Source: Massilia sp. BJB1822
GTDB taxonomy: Bacteria > Pseudomonadota > Gammaproteobacteria > Burkholderiales > Burkholderiaceae_D
Assembly: GCF_013369485.1 (NCBI RefSeq)
Contig: NZ_JABWEB010000001.1
Coordinates: forward strand, 682,001-746,000
Reading direction: 5' to 3'
DNA length: 64,000 bases
Shown here: piece by piece, positions 1 through 8,725 of the stretch
Numbering within the stretch: the first letter of the stretch is position 1
Layout: each line of letters starts with the position of its first letter
The notes under the pieces: model-generated
What the model was told of the DNA's origin: nothing
The model's input: only the letters and a program-made list of their open reading frames with translations
The model's database searches: none
Position numbers and translations under genes: made by a program

Positions 1-669
1 GTAGAAGCCGCCTACTGTGCCATACCAGCCGTCGGAAATTTTGCCACCGTAGAAGAGGTCAACGCGGCGCAGCTCGCCCGTGCCGGTGCTGAAGCGGATG
101 CTGCCTTCCGGCGTATCCGTGCCCTTTTTCAGGATGAAGTTCATGGTTGCGCCCGGCTGGCCGCTGGAGAAGATGGTGCTCGGCCCGCCGCGCAGCACCT
201 CCACGCGCTCGATCGTATCGTCCAGACGGAAGGCGGAGGAACCTTCGAAGAAGGACAGGGTCGGCACCGGATAAATCGGATTGCCCTGCATCTGCACCGA
301 GACAAACGGCGAGTCCGAACCGGAAGGGAAGCCGCGCACCTCGATATTGGCGCCCGACTGGCCGCCCGTCGCTTCCGCATACACGCCCGGCACCAGTTTC
401 AGGATGTCGGCGGTGCTGGTGGGCGAGGCGGCTTTCAGCTGTTCCTCATTGGCGGTGGTGATGGAGAACGCGGAATCGACTTTGCGGATGCCGCCGGCCG
501 CGGCCACGCCGGTCACGACCACCTGTTGTATTTCTGCCTGCACTTCCTTGCTCGGGACGGGAGTGGCGGCTTGTTCGGCGCCGGCTTGCGCCTGGGCCTG
601 GGCTTGTTGGGCGAGGGTCAGAACGGCCAGCGTGATCGAGGACAGCAAGAGCGTATTTGGGCTTTTCAT
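1..669 (-). CDS. TonB-dependent outer-membrane receptor, N-terminal part (cut by window edge)
   Basis: Reading the minus strand from the ATG at 667-669 gives 223 codons open to the window edge. The protein starts with a signal peptide ending in a QAQAQAQA stretch. A TonB-box-like segment (EIQQVVVTG) follows, then a plug domain with the usual features: TSTADILKLVPGV, VRGFPSG, DDTIERVEVLRGGPS and GATMNFILKKG. Such receptors import substrates across the outer membrane using TonB energy. It is divergent from the LacI gene and shares an operator-bearing intergenic region with it. With the GH65 phosphorylase module downstream, the inferred substrate is an alpha-gluco-oligosaccharide; siderophore uptake cannot be excluded from this fragment alone. 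The barrel lies outside the window. Confidence 0.88.
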   Translation of the reverse strand, partial: MKSPNTLLLSSITLAVLTLAQQAQAQAQAGAEQAATPVPSKEVQAEIQQVVVTGVAAAGGIRKVDSAFSITTANEEQLKAASPTSTADILKLVPGVYAEATGGQSGANIEVRGFPSGSDSPFVSVQMQGNPIYPVPTLSFFEGSSAFRLDDTIERVEVLRGGPSTIFSSGQPGATMNFILKKGTDTPEGSIRFSTGTGELRRVDLFYGGKISDGWYGTVGGFY

Positions 670-753
670 TTGCTTTCTTTCTTATCTGTGAATGTCGTCT
701 CCTGGACATGCCGCCGGACCAGCTTGCCACATTGGAATGCTCATTAAAACGGC

Positions 754-794
754 AAATGATATCGATGTCAATTAAAATGTTATCGATATCATTT
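754..794. promoter_or_regulatory. Tandem LacI-type operators between divergent TonB receptor and LacI genes
   Basis: Two near-palindromes centred on ATCGAT are seen: TGATATCGATGTCA at 757-770 and TGTTATCGATATCA at 778-791. Their starts are exactly 21 bp apart, two helical turns. The outer 13-bp arms (754-766 and 782-794) are perfect inverted complements. LacI-family operators are typically 14-20 bp palindromes with a central CG, so this is the likely control site for both divergent genes, probably bound by the adjacent LacI protein. The binding assignment is inference. Confidence 0.7.
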
Positions 795-823
795 CGCGTG
801 ACAACAGCTTGGAATCTGGCATA

Positions 824-1870
824 ATGCGCTCGCAACCCCCTGTTTTTAACCCTTTGAGTGATGATGCCTTGAACAAGACCGGCGCGCGCAGGACCGAGAC
901 TGTTTTGACGATGGAAGACCTGGCGAAGATGGCCGGTGTCTCTAAAATCACAGTATCGCGGGCTTTGCGCGACAGTCCCCTGGTCACGGTGGAAACGCGC
1001 GAGAAGATCCGCCAGCTGGCGGAGGAACAGGGCTACCGGCTCAACGTCAGCGCCCGGAACCTGCGCATGCGGCGTTCGTATTCGGTGGCGGTTGTGGTGG
1101 AAATGACACCGGTGAAGGGACGGCCCATGTCCGATCCCTATCCGCTGGAGTTATTGGGCGGCATTACGCAGGAGCTGACCACGGCCGGCTACAGCGTGGT
1201 GCTGACCTCGAAGCAGTTGATGGATACGGCGCCGGTCCAGGGCGCCGACGGCATGATCCTGCTGGGGCAGGGTTCGCACGGCGAAGCGGTGCGCACCTTG
1301 CAAAAGACGGGTCTGCCACTGGTGGTGTGGGGCGCGCCGGAACCGGGCTCGGACACCATCGTGGTCGGCAGCGATAACCGCAAGGGAGGCGTCAGCGCCG
1401 CCCAGCGCTTTATCGAGCAGGGCCGCAGCAAGCTGGTTTTCCTCGGCGACGTGGACCACGCCGAGGTGCAGGAGCGTTGCGCCGGCTTCATCGACGCAAT
1501 GAACGGCCATGGCACGGTGCATATCATGCGCCCCAAGGCTTTTACCTTCGAGGCGGGCTTCGATTGCATCTCGTCGCTGCTGAAAAAGAAGGGAAGCGCG
1601 TTCGACGGCGTATTTGCCGCCAGCGACCTGCTCGCCATGGGCGCTATCCGCGCCCTGGCCGAGAAGAATATGCGGGTGCCGGAGAATGTCTCCGTCATCG
1701 GCTATGACGATACGCCGGGCGCGGCCAGCTTCGTGCCGCCGCTGACCAGCGTGCACCAATACCTGCGCGACGGCGGCGTGCTGCTGGCGCGCAAGATGCT
1801 GGACCTGATGAACGGCAACCCGGTGGCATCGGAAATGCTGCCCACCACGCTGATGGTGCGCCAGACCTAG
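824..1870 (+). CDS. LacI-family transcriptional regulator
   Basis: A sugar-responsive repressor of about 348 residues. It has a LacI helix-turn-helix (MEDLAKMAGVSKITVSRALR) followed by the hinge region and a periplasmic-binding-protein-like effector domain (ADGMILLGQ, FAASDLLAMGAIRAL, VPENVSVIGYDD). A start at TTG 809 is also open. ATG 824 is chosen as the first ATG, and ATG 911, immediately before the helix-turn-helix, is a plausible shorter start. It is divergent from the TonB receptor, lies just downstream of two ATCGAT-centred operators, and is followed on the same strand by the GH65 gene. This suggests autoregulation and control of receptor expression. The effector sugar cannot be read from the sequence. 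Confidence 0.9.
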   Translation: MRSQPPVFNPLSDDALNKTGARRTETVLTMEDLAKMAGVSKITVSRALRDSPLVTVETREKIRQLAEEQGYRLNVSARNLRMRRSYSVAVVVEMTPVKGRPMSDPYPLELLGGITQELTTAGYSVVLTSKQLMDTAPVQGADGMILLGQGSHGEAVRTLQKTGLPLVVWGAPEPGSDTIVVGSDNRKGGVSAAQRFIEQGRSKLVFLGDVDHAEVQERCAGFIDAMNGHGTVHIMRPKAFTFEAGFDCISSLLKKKGSAFDGVFAASDLLAMGAIRALAEKNMRVPENVSVIGYDDTPGAASFVPPLTSVHQYLRDGGVLLARKMLDLMNGNPVASEMLPTTLMVRQT

Positions 1871-1930
1871 GCGCGCCCGATTTTCTGAATTACCTGCAAA
1901 AACCGCTTAGGACGCTGTTTTTTCAAAATC

Positions 1931-1942
1931 CAAACCGGTTTG
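1931..1942. promoter_or_regulatory. Palindromic LacI-type operator upstream of the GH65 gene
   Basis: CAAACCGGTTTG is a perfect 12-bp palindrome 24 bp before the GTG start of the GH65 phosphorylase. It has the central CG typical of LacI-family sites but differs from the ATCGAT-type operators at 757-791. It may therefore belong to the second LacI regulator, encoded at 6265-7275. A strong ribosome binding site (AAAAAAGGACG) follows at 1950-1960. Confidence 0.6.
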
Positions 1943-1965
1943 AATAAATAAAAAAGGACGATACC

Positions 1966-4299
1966 GTGCTTCCGGCCGATACTTTGCAACACACTTTCCC
2001 CCTCGATCCCTGGTGCATCCGCGAAACCAGCTTCGATACGGAATCGAACTTTCTGGACGAGACGCTGTTCGCCCTCGGCAACGGCTATATCGGCCTGCGC
2101 GGCACCCATGAGGAAGGCTATAGCGGTCCGGCCTGCACCACGCGCGAGGGCAACTTTCTCAACGGTTTTTACGAGTCCGAGCCGATCCAGTATCCGGAGA
2201 ATGCCTACGGCCTGGCGCGCACCAACCAGTTCATGCTGAATGTGCCGAATCTGAAGGGCATCGCGCTGTGGATCGAGGACGAATGCTTCGATTTGCTGCA
2301 AGGCTCCCTCGACAGTTACGAACGCATCCTGGATTTCCGCACCGGCCAGCTGGTGCGCAAGCTGGAATGGACTTCGCCGCAGGGCCGCCGCGTGGCGATT
2401 TGCAGCCGCCGCATCGTCTGTTTCGACAACAAGCATCTCTTCGCCATCAGCTACGAAGTGACGCCGCTGAATTTTTCGGGCCGCGTGTGGCTGGTGTCGT
2501 CCCTCGATGGCGTGGTGAAGAATCAGGAAGCGGGCGACGATCCACGCGTGGGTTCGGCCGTTTCCGGTCCCAGTCTGGAAATGGAAGACGCGCAGCAGTG
2601 GGCGCATTTCTCGGCCCTGCTGCAGCGCACGCATAACAGCGGCTTCAAGCTGGCCAGCGCCGAACTCTCCGGCGTCGAAGGTCCGCATGAATTGCAGTTC
2701 AGGCGCAATGGCCTGCGCCTGGAGCAAAGCTATGCGGTGGCGGCGCAGCAGGGCCAGACCGTGCGCTTGCACAAATACGGCGTGTATTACTCTTCGCGCG
2801 ACTATGCGGAAGACCAGTTGCTTGGCCTGGCCAAGCAAGCCTTGTCCGTCGCCCAGGCGGAAGGCTTCGCGCTGCTGGCCCAGCGCCAGGAAGCGTATCT
2901 GGCCGATTTCTGGCAGCAGGCCGACGTTGAAATCGCGGGCGACGACGCGCTTCAGCAAGGCATACGCTTCAACCAGTTCCACCTGCTGCAATCAGTGGGC
3001 CGCGACGGCAAGACGAATATCTCGGCCAAGGGGCTGACCGGGGAGGGCTACGAAGGCCACTATTTCTGGGACACAGAAATCTACATCTTCCCCTTCTTCC
3101 TGTATAACAAACCGGAGATTGCGCGCACGCTGCTCGACTACCGCCAGGCCGGCCTGCCTTTCGCCCGCGAACGGGCGCGCCAGATGTCGCATGCCAAGGG
3201 CGCGCTTTACCCATGGCGCACCATCGCGGGGGAAGAATGCTCGGCCTACTTCCCGGCCGGTTCGGCCCAGTATCATATCAACGCCGACATCGCCTATTCC
3301 ATCAAGATGTATATGGAGGCCACCGGCGATACCGCCTATCTGCTGCAAAGCGGGGCCGAGATTGTGATGGACACCGCGCGCATCTGGCTCGGCATCGGCA
3401 GCTATAACCGCGACGGCGCCTTTGTCATCAATCAGGTGACGGGGCCGGACGAGTATACGGCCCTGGTCAACAACAACTATTACACCAACGCCATGGCGCG
3501 CATGCACCTGCATTACGCCGCCGCCATCGCCGAACGTCTGCAAAACCAGCATCCGCAGGACTTTGCGCGCATCGCCGCCGCCATGGAGCTGGAAGCGGAG
3601 GAGCCGGAGCAATGGCGCCGCGCCGCCGACCTGATGCTGCTGCCTTACGACCAGCGCCTGCAAATCCACGAGCAGGACGACAGCTTCCTCGCCAAGAAGG
3701 TGTGGGACTTCGCCAATACGCCGAAGGAAAACTATCCGCTGCTGCTGAACTACCACCCGATGGTGATCTACCGCCACCAGGTCTGCAAACAGGCCGACGT
3801 GGTACTGGCCCTGCTGCTGCTGAGCGACCAGTTCACGGCGGAAGACAAGAAGCGTGATTTCGACTATTACGAGGCGGTGACAACCCACGATTCCTCGCTG
3901 TCCTCCTGTATCTTCAGCATCATCGCCTCCGAAGTGGGCTATGAGGGCAAGGCATACGACTACTTCATGGAGACCGCGCGCCTCGACCTGGACAACACGC
4001 ACGGCAACACTCACTACGGCGTGCACACCGCCGCCATGGCCGGAACGTGGATGGGCGTGGCCTATGGTTTCGCCGGCATGCGCGTCATCGATGGCGAAGC
4101 GCGCTTCGCGCCCAAGCTCCCCGTGCAATGGCAGCATTACCAGTTCCGCATTCATCTGCATGGTTGCCTGTTGCAGGTGCGGGTGGAAGGTGAGCAGACC
4201 GAATACCGCCTGTTGAAAGGCGAAACGCTGGAACTGGCCCACTGCGGCAAGCGCGTGCAGCTGGTGCAAGGCGCGCCCCTGCGCCTGGCGAATCAATAA
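1966..4299 (+). CDS. GH65 family disaccharide phosphorylase (maltose/kojibiose/trehalose type)
   Basis: A cytoplasmic inverting phosphorylase of 777 residues, the usual size for glycoside hydrolase family 65. It would cleave an alpha-linked glucose disaccharide with phosphate, giving beta-glucose 1-phosphate and glucose. The GTG start at 1966 is supported by AAAAAAGGACG just upstream. The N-terminal beta-sandwich domain runs to about residue 270. The (alpha/alpha)6 barrel follows, with GEGYEGHYFWDTE, GEECSAYFPAGSAQYHIN and the catalytic motif TGPDEY, whose acid is Glu496. The C-terminal region has THYGVHTAAMAGTWMG. The next gene, beta-phosphoglucomutase, consumes the product, an arrangement like E. 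coli ycjT-ycjU. Whether the substrate is maltose, nigerose, kojibiose or trehalose cannot be decided by reading. Confidence 0.93.
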   Translation: MLPADTLQHTFPLDPWCIRETSFDTESNFLDETLFALGNGYIGLRGTHEEGYSGPACTTREGNFLNGFYESEPIQYPENAYGLARTNQFMLNVPNLKGIALWIEDECFDLLQGSLDSYERILDFRTGQLVRKLEWTSPQGRRVAICSRRIVCFDNKHLFAISYEVTPLNFSGRVWLVSSLDGVVKNQEAGDDPRVGSAVSGPSLEMEDAQQWAHFSALLQRTHNSGFKLASAELSGVEGPHELQFRRNGLRLEQSYAVAAQQGQTVRLHKYGVYYSSRDYAEDQLLGLAKQALSVAQAEGFALLAQRQEAYLADFWQQADVEIAGDDALQQGIRFNQFHLLQSVGRDGKTNISAKGLTGEGYEGHYFWDTEIYIFPFFLYNKPEIARTLLDYRQAGLPFARERARQMSHAKGALYPWRTIAGEECSAYFPAGSAQYHINADIAYSIKMYMEATGDTAYLLQSGAEIVMDTARIWLGIGSYNRDGAFVINQVTGPDEYTALVNNNYYTNAMARMHLHYAAAIAERLQNQHPQDFARIAAAMELEAEEPEQWRRAADLMLLPYDQRLQIHEQDDSFLAKKVWDFANTPKENYPLLLNYHPMVIYRHQVCKQADVVLALLLLSDQFTAEDKKRDFDYYEAVTTHDSSLSSCIFSIIASEVGYEGKAYDYFMETARLDLDNTHGNTHYGVHTAAMAGTWMGVAYGFAGMRVIDGEARFAPKLPVQWQHYQFRIHLHGCLLQVRVEGEQTEYRLLKGETLELAHCGKRVQLVQGAPLRLANQ

Positions 4300-4309
4300 G
4301 GAGAGCAGC

Positions 4310-4951
4310 ATGAGCCGATTCAAAGCCGTGATCTTCGATCTCGACGGCGTGATTACCGATACCGCCCGCTATCACTACCTGGCCTGGAAGCGCCTGGCCG
4401 AAACCCAGGGCGTGCATTTCGACGAAGCCTTCAACGAACACCTGAAAGGCATCGACCGTATGGGATCGCTGGAGCTGATCCTGGCTTCGTCCAGGCGCAG
4501 CTACAGCGCGGAAGAAAAGCTGGCGCTGGCCGACGAAAAGAACGAGCACTATAAGGAGCTGATCGCCACCATGTCGCCCGCCGACTTGCTGCCAGGCGCG
4601 GTGCAGGCGCTCGATGCCTGCCGCGCCGCAGGCATGAGAATCGGACTGGCTTCCGTCAGCCGCAACGCCTTCACTGTGCTGGACCGTTTGGGCATACGCG
4701 GCAAGTTCGATTACGTTGTCGATGCCGCCACTATCGCCAAAGGCAAGCCCGATCCGGAAATCTTCCTTAAAGCGGCGCGCGAGCTGGGCGTGCCGCCCGC
4801 CGAATGCCTTGGCGTGGAAGATGCGGTGGCCGGCGTGGCCTCAATCAAGTCGGCCGGCATGTGGGCGTTGGGCATAGGCAGCCCGCAAACGCTGGAGCAG
4901 GCCGACGCCGTGATTCCCGGCCTGGCGCAATTCGATCTGGCTTCATACTAA
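4310..4951 (+). CDS. pgmB: Beta-phosphoglucomutase
   Basis: A HAD-superfamily enzyme of 213 residues converting beta-glucose 1-phosphate to glucose 6-phosphate through a beta-glucose 1,6-bisphosphate intermediate. The nucleophile motif FDLDGVITDT gives Asp10 as nucleophile and Asp12 as acid/base. The cap domain carries HLKGIDR and the C-terminal region has GKPDPEIFLKAA and GVEDAVAGV for magnesium binding. It starts 10 bp after the GH65 stop, with AAGGAGA overlapping that stop, so the two are almost certainly co-translated in one operon. The pairing with a GH65 phosphorylase is the standard route for phosphorolytic disaccharide use. Confidence 0.93.
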   Translation: MSRFKAVIFDLDGVITDTARYHYLAWKRLAETQGVHFDEAFNEHLKGIDRMGSLELILASSRRSYSAEEKLALADEKNEHYKELIATMSPADLLPGAVQALDACRAAGMRIGLASVSRNAFTVLDRLGIRGKFDYVVDAATIAKGKPDPEIFLKAARELGVPPAECLGVEDAVAGVASIKSAGMWALGIGSPQTLEQADAVIPGLAQFDLASY

Positions 4952-4983
4952 AAACGCACAACGACAAGAAGCACGGAGACACC

Positions 4984-6252
4984 ATGAAGAAGCAGCGCAT
5001 TCTGTTCATCCTGTTCCTGATTTACTTCGTATTCGCCATCCTGCTCAATAGCGTGGGTACGGTCATCCTTCAAATCATCAGCAACTACGGCGTCAGCAAA
5101 TCCGCCGCCAGCGTGCTGGAAGGCTTCAAGGATCTGCCGATTGCGATTGTCTCCTTCCTCGTGGCGTCCTTCCTGCCGCGCTTCGGCTACAAGAAAGCCA
5201 TGCTGGCCGGCCTGGCCATCGTCACGGCGGCCTGCGTCGCCATGCCGCTGCTGCCTGGCTTCCTCACCACCAAGATGCTCTTCCTCTGCGTTGGCGTGGC
5301 CTTCGCCCTGGTCAAGGTATCGGTGTATTCCACCATCGGGCTGATCTCGGTGGACCGCAAGCAGCACGCGGGCATCATGAATACGCTGGAAGGCTTCTTC
5401 ATGATCGGCGTGCTCAGCGCCTACTGGGTATTCGGCTACTTCATCGATTCCGCCAATCCGCAATCGCAAAGCTGGCTGCAGGTGTATTGGCTGCTGGCCG
5501 GCCTGTGCGCGGCAACCTTCGTTCTGCTGCTCGCCACGCCTTTCGACGAGCACCTGGCGGCGTTGCCGGAAGACCGCAGCCTGGCACAGGACTTTGCCGA
5601 GATGCTCAAGCTGTTCTTCAAGCCCCTGGTCTGCATTTTCGTCATCACCGCTTTCCTGTATGTGCTGGTGGAGCAAAGCGTCGGCACCTGGCTGCCCACG
5701 TTTAACAACGAGATCCTGAAACTGCCCGCGGCCATGAGCGTGCAAGTGACCAGTATCTTTGCCGCCTGCCTTGCCGTGGGACGCTTGTCGGCCGGTGTGC
5801 TGATGCGCCGCCTGAACTGGTATCCCGTGATGAATGCCTGCGTGCTGGGCATGGGCGCCATGGTGCTGCTGGCGCTGCCCCTCACGCATAATGTGGTGGT
5901 CGATCCGGACATCAGCTGGTCGCGCGCGCCCATCGCGGCCTTTCTTTTCCCCTTGATAGGGCTGTTCATGGCCCCCATATACCCGGGCATTAACTCGGTG
6001 ATGCTCAGCTCACTGCCGAAGAACCAGCACTCCGCCATGACCGGCTTGCTGGTGATTTTCTCGGCGCTTGGCGGCACCACTGGCTCGCTGATTACCGGCT
6101 ATGTGTTTGGCAATTTCAGCGGCCACTTTGCTTTCTATTTGACCTTGGTGCCGATCTCGATCGTGCTGATTATGTTGTATTTCTTTAAAAAGGCGGTCGA
6201 TGGTGGTTCTGATGGCTATGATGCCTCGGCTATAATTTCGGGACAGCACTGA
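4984..6252 (+). CDS. MFS sugar transporter (FucP-like)
   Basis: An inner-membrane transporter of 422 residues with about twelve hydrophobic segments, starting MKKQRILFILFLIYF. An upstream in-frame extension overlaps the mutase gene in another frame and is rejected. The ATG at 4984 lies 33 bp after the mutase stop with a CGGAG-type ribosome site. Loop motifs such as ASFLPRFGYKKAM and the mid-protein cytoplasmic loop agree with the major facilitator superfamily, nearest to FucP-like sugar:proton symporters. Its place between the mutase and the second LacI gene suggests it imports the disaccharide that reaches the periplasm through the TonB receptor. The substrate is inferred from context only. 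Confidence 0.88.
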   Translation: MKKQRILFILFLIYFVFAILLNSVGTVILQIISNYGVSKSAASVLEGFKDLPIAIVSFLVASFLPRFGYKKAMLAGLAIVTAACVAMPLLPGFLTTKMLFLCVGVAFALVKVSVYSTIGLISVDRKQHAGIMNTLEGFFMIGVLSAYWVFGYFIDSANPQSQSWLQVYWLLAGLCAATFVLLLATPFDEHLAALPEDRSLAQDFAEMLKLFFKPLVCIFVITAFLYVLVEQSVGTWLPTFNNEILKLPAAMSVQVTSIFAACLAVGRLSAGVLMRRLNWYPVMNACVLGMGAMVLLALPLTHNVVVDPDISWSRAPIAAFLFPLIGLFMAPIYPGINSVMLSSLPKNQHSAMTGLLVIFSALGGTTGSLITGYVFGNFSGHFAFYLTLVPISIVLIMLYFFKKAVDGGSDGYDASAIISGQH

Positions 6253-6264
6253 ACCGTTTGTACG

Positions 6265-7275
6265 ATGAATTTAAAGAGCCTTGCCAATCTTCTTGGCATG
6301 TCGAAGACAACGGTAAGCCGCGCCCTCAACGGTTATCCCGAAGTAAATGACAAGACCCGCCAGCGCGTGCTGGAAGCGGCGCGCGAAGCCGGATATGAAG
6401 CGAACCCCATGGCGCGCAGCCTCGCCGTGGGGCGCAGCAATGTGCTCGGCATAATCTATCCCCTGCTGCCTGCGGACCTGGGCGACTCCATGTTCCTCGA
6501 CGTTGTGGGCGGCATGTCCGAAGCGCTGGAAGCGGCGCGCATGAACCTCATCATCGCCCCCGTCTCGCAGGCGAACGAGCTGCCCTCGTATGAACAGATG
6601 GTGCGCGGCAAGCGGGTCGATGGCCTGGTGGTCAGCCGCACCATGGTGCATGACGAGCGCATCGCCTATTTGTGCAAGGCTGGCTTTCCCTTTGTCGCCC
6701 ATGGCCGCACGCGGCTTGATACGCCATACGCATGGTTCGATTACGATAATGAGTCAGGCATCCGCCAGGCGCTCGAATGCTTGCTGAGCCTTGGCCACAA
6801 GCGCATAGGCCTGCTCAGCGCCCCGCTGCAAATGAACTTCGCCTGCCAGCGCAAGGAGAGCTTCCTCGCCACGATGGCGGCGGCCGGCTTGCCCACCGAT
6901 CCGCGCTGGATGATCGGCGACACCATCGACCGCCGCAGCGGCTACCAGGCCATGCAGCAACTGCTCGAATGCGCCGACCGTCCAACGGCGGTGGTGGTGG
7001 ACAATCACCTGTCCGGCGTCGGCGCCGTGCGCGCGCTGATGGATGCCGGCATCGAAATCGGCAAGGAGATGTCAGTTATCGTTTGGGGCAGCGTGGCCGA
7101 TACGCTGGTCGGTCTCGACGTCACCACCGTCGACCAGCCGGACGCCCGCCGCGCCGGCGCGCGCATGAGCCAGATGCTGCTGGCCCTGATCGATGGCGCG
7201 CCCGCTGAATCCCTGCAGGAGCTGTGGCAGCCGGTGCTGCTGCCTGGCGCCACGGTCGGCCCTTGTCCGCGCTGA
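6265..7275 (+). CDS. LacI-family transcriptional regulator
   Basis: A second LacI-type regulator, 336 residues. It begins directly with the helix-turn-helix (MNLKSLANLLGMSKTTVSRA) and the hinge (ARSLAVGRSNVLGIIYPL). An effector-binding domain follows (GKRVDGLVVSR, SLGHKRIGLLSAP). It starts 12 bp after the MFS stop, so it is the last gene of the phosphorylase operon and probably feeds back on it. The different operator style upstream of GH65 (CAAACCGGTTTG) compared with that upstream of the first LacI gene suggests the two regulators read different sites. The C-terminus is arginine/proline rich and ends at TGA 7273-7275. Confidence 0.9.
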   Translation: MNLKSLANLLGMSKTTVSRALNGYPEVNDKTRQRVLEAAREAGYEANPMARSLAVGRSNVLGIIYPLLPADLGDSMFLDVVGGMSEALEAARMNLIIAPVSQANELPSYEQMVRGKRVDGLVVSRTMVHDERIAYLCKAGFPFVAHGRTRLDTPYAWFDYDNESGIRQALECLLSLGHKRIGLLSAPLQMNFACQRKESFLATMAAAGLPTDPRWMIGDTIDRRSGYQAMQQLLECADRPTAVVVDNHLSGVGAVRALMDAGIEIGKEMSVIVWGSVADTLVGLDVTTVDQPDARRAGARMSQMLLALIDGAPAESLQELWQPVLLPGATVGPCPR

Positions 7276-7279
7276 CGCC

Positions 7280-7894
7280 ATGACAGGGCTATATGAATGG
7301 ACGCCGATGCCGCATTGCGTGGACGTGGTCTGCCCCGCATGCCGGCATCGCGCGGAGTTTGAGTTTGCCGAGGTAGTCCGCATTAATTTGAAATCCGACG
7401 TGGAGTTCTTCCAGCAAAGTAGCGTCTTCGAGTATCAGCAATTCCAGGACTCTTGCGGGCATTTCTGGCATGCAGCGATTTACTTTCAGGGGCTCCATGG
7501 AGATCCACGCCAGGCAATTCATAAGCTCCCGGATAGCTATTCGGCCGAAAACTGGGACCACTCACGATATCTTCGGAACCGCGTCGGCTGGCCCGTGGGC
7601 TCCATTCGATGCGGCTCCTGCCATACGCGCCGCAGGCATGTGCTGAACTGGCCCGCAGACGCCTACTACTCAATCGCGCATCGCAGCCATGTGCTGTGGG
7701 CCTTCCATCGAGAATCCGCCGTTGAACTGCTACAGTATTTGCAGTCCACGGAGCGGGAGACTTCGCGGTATCAATGGGCGTTTTTCTTGCGGCACGTGCC
7801 GTCTGTGTTCAAGGTAAGCAAAGCCAGGGAAGCCGTTGTCAGGCAACTCAACAAGCTGCTCGATGCGGAGCATATAGACCGGCGCAGCACTTAA
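7280..7894 (+). CDS. Hypothetical protein with two CxxC zinc-ribbon-like motifs
   Basis: A protein of 204 residues I do not recognise. The ATG at 7280 (MTGLYEWTPMPHC) is chosen because the longer frame overlaps the LacI gene. Two Cys-x2-Cys pairs, VVCPACRHRAEFEF near the N-terminus and IRCGSCHTRRRH near residue 110, could form metal-binding knuckles. The rest is rich in His, Trp and Tyr. No signal peptide or membrane segment is seen. It starts 4 bp after the LacI stop but is unlikely to belong functionally to the sugar operon. It is the first of several small unfamiliar genes with lower GC than their neighbours, suggesting an accessory region. Confidence 0.65.
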   Translation: MTGLYEWTPMPHCVDVVCPACRHRAEFEFAEVVRINLKSDVEFFQQSSVFEYQQFQDSCGHFWHAAIYFQGLHGDPRQAIHKLPDSYSAENWDHSRYLRNRVGWPVGSIRCGSCHTRRRHVLNWPADAYYSIAHRSHVLWAFHRESAVELLQYLQSTERETSRYQWAFFLRHVPSVFKVSKAREAVVRQLNKLLDAEHIDRRST

Positions 7895-7922
7895 TCTTCC
7901 GCTACTCGTGCAGGACGCCGCG

Positions 7923-7958
7923 GGCTTTTACATTGAATTACAATAAGCCATTGTAATT
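7923..7958. repeat. Palindrome-bearing repeat, copy 1
   Basis: A 36-bp AT-rich unit whose core is AATTACAAT (7936-7944), a 5-bp spacer, then ATTGTAATT (7950-7958). A second copy with the same 22-bp left part and same right arm lies at 9010-9045; only the spacer differs. It ends 20 bp before the ATG at 7978. It could be an operator shared by the two transcription units or a recombination footprint. Function is not known. Confidence 0.75.
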
Positions 7959-7977
7959 GCGAGGTGAGGTCTTATCC

Positions 7978-8394
7978 ATGTCCTGCATTACCGAAGTCGC
8001 GAGGGCAGCGTCACTACTTGCGCTGTACGAGCAGGCGCGATTGAGTCCGGACACTGTTACTGATCGAGAGCTGCTTGAGCAGATTGAAAAAACATATTGG
8101 CCGACCAATGCTTTTTGCGCCGTCCAGCAGATTTTTTGTATCATCGCTCCGGCATGCCTGCTTCGTCCTCACCTTACTCGAGAGCTTTTGCGCGCGCCGA
8201 TTGAGGCCATCATTGCTTGCGGCGTTGAAGATTCGGCCGCTGTTATTCAGGTGGGGACGTATTTGCTGGCGGATAAAGAACCGTATGTCTCGCCCGACCA
8301 GCATGGCATCGCCTGGCTGCAGAATGTATTGCCGACGCTGGGCGTGCTGGCTGATGAAGTCTTTGCTGAGGTTTTGCGGGAGTGCCAAGAGTAG
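7978..8394 (+). CDS. Hypothetical protein, possible immunity-type
   Basis: 138 residues, starting MSCITEVARAASLLALYEQ at the ATG 7978. The in-frame TTG 7957 lies inside the palindromic repeat and is rejected. The protein looks all-helical, acidic and cytoplasmic, with no signal peptide. I do not recognise a named family. It is followed after 9 bp by another small gene and then by a barstar-like gene in the same orientation, an arrangement typical of clusters of orphan immunity genes against polymorphic toxins. That interpretation rests only on context. The lower GC than the surrounding core genes fits transfer. Confidence 0.6.
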   Translation: MSCITEVARAASLLALYEQARLSPDTVTDRELLEQIEKTYWPTNAFCAVQQIFCIIAPACLLRPHLTRELLRAPIEAIIACGVEDSAAVIQVGTYLLADKEPYVSPDQHGIAWLQNVLPTLGVLADEVFAEVLRECQE

Positions 8395-8403
8395 ATTCTC
8401 AAG

Positions 8404-8721
8404 ATGACCATCCCAAGGAAAAAAAGCCGCGTTATTGAAGTTGATGCCGTCCGTTACCGCTACGTGATTTCAAAGTCTGGAGCTGGCGATGACGGGCACT
8501 TCACGTTGAATCTGACCATCCAGATTGAGAGCGGCGATGCTTCGATCCTTAAGGTGGAAGGCTTGCGGAGCCGCGACTATTGGCTCGATTTCCCTCAGAT
8601 AGAATCTTCGGATAAGTATTTGAGCATGAAGCCGGGGCAGGTCGCCGCAATCATCCGTCGCGCTCTCGCTCAAGGATGGTGCTCGCAGAAATCGGGTGCC
8701 CCTTTCCCTCTTCAGATGTAG
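8404..8721 (+). CDS. Hypothetical protein, small alpha/beta
   Basis: 105 residues beginning MTIPRKKSRVIEVDAVRYRY. It has strongly alternating beta-type segments in the first half and a helical second half (PGQVAAIIRRALAQGW) ending GAPFPLQM. It is not a family I can name with confidence, though many small orphan immunity-like proteins have this size and layout. It lies 9 bp after the preceding gene and 4 bp before the barstar-like gene, so the three are probably one transcript. No toxin gene is visible next to it. Confidence 0.6.
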   Translation: MTIPRKKSRVIEVDAVRYRYVISKSGAGDDGHFTLNLTIQIESGDASILKVEGLRSRDYWLDFPQIESSDKYLSMKPGQVAAIIRRALAQGWCSQKSGAPFPLQM

Positions 8722-8725
8722 ATCA

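Noticed and set aside
809..1870. TTG 809 as the start of the first LacI gene
   Set aside because: No ribosome site precedes it; ATG 824 or 911 are more likely, although N-terminal extensions do occur in this family.
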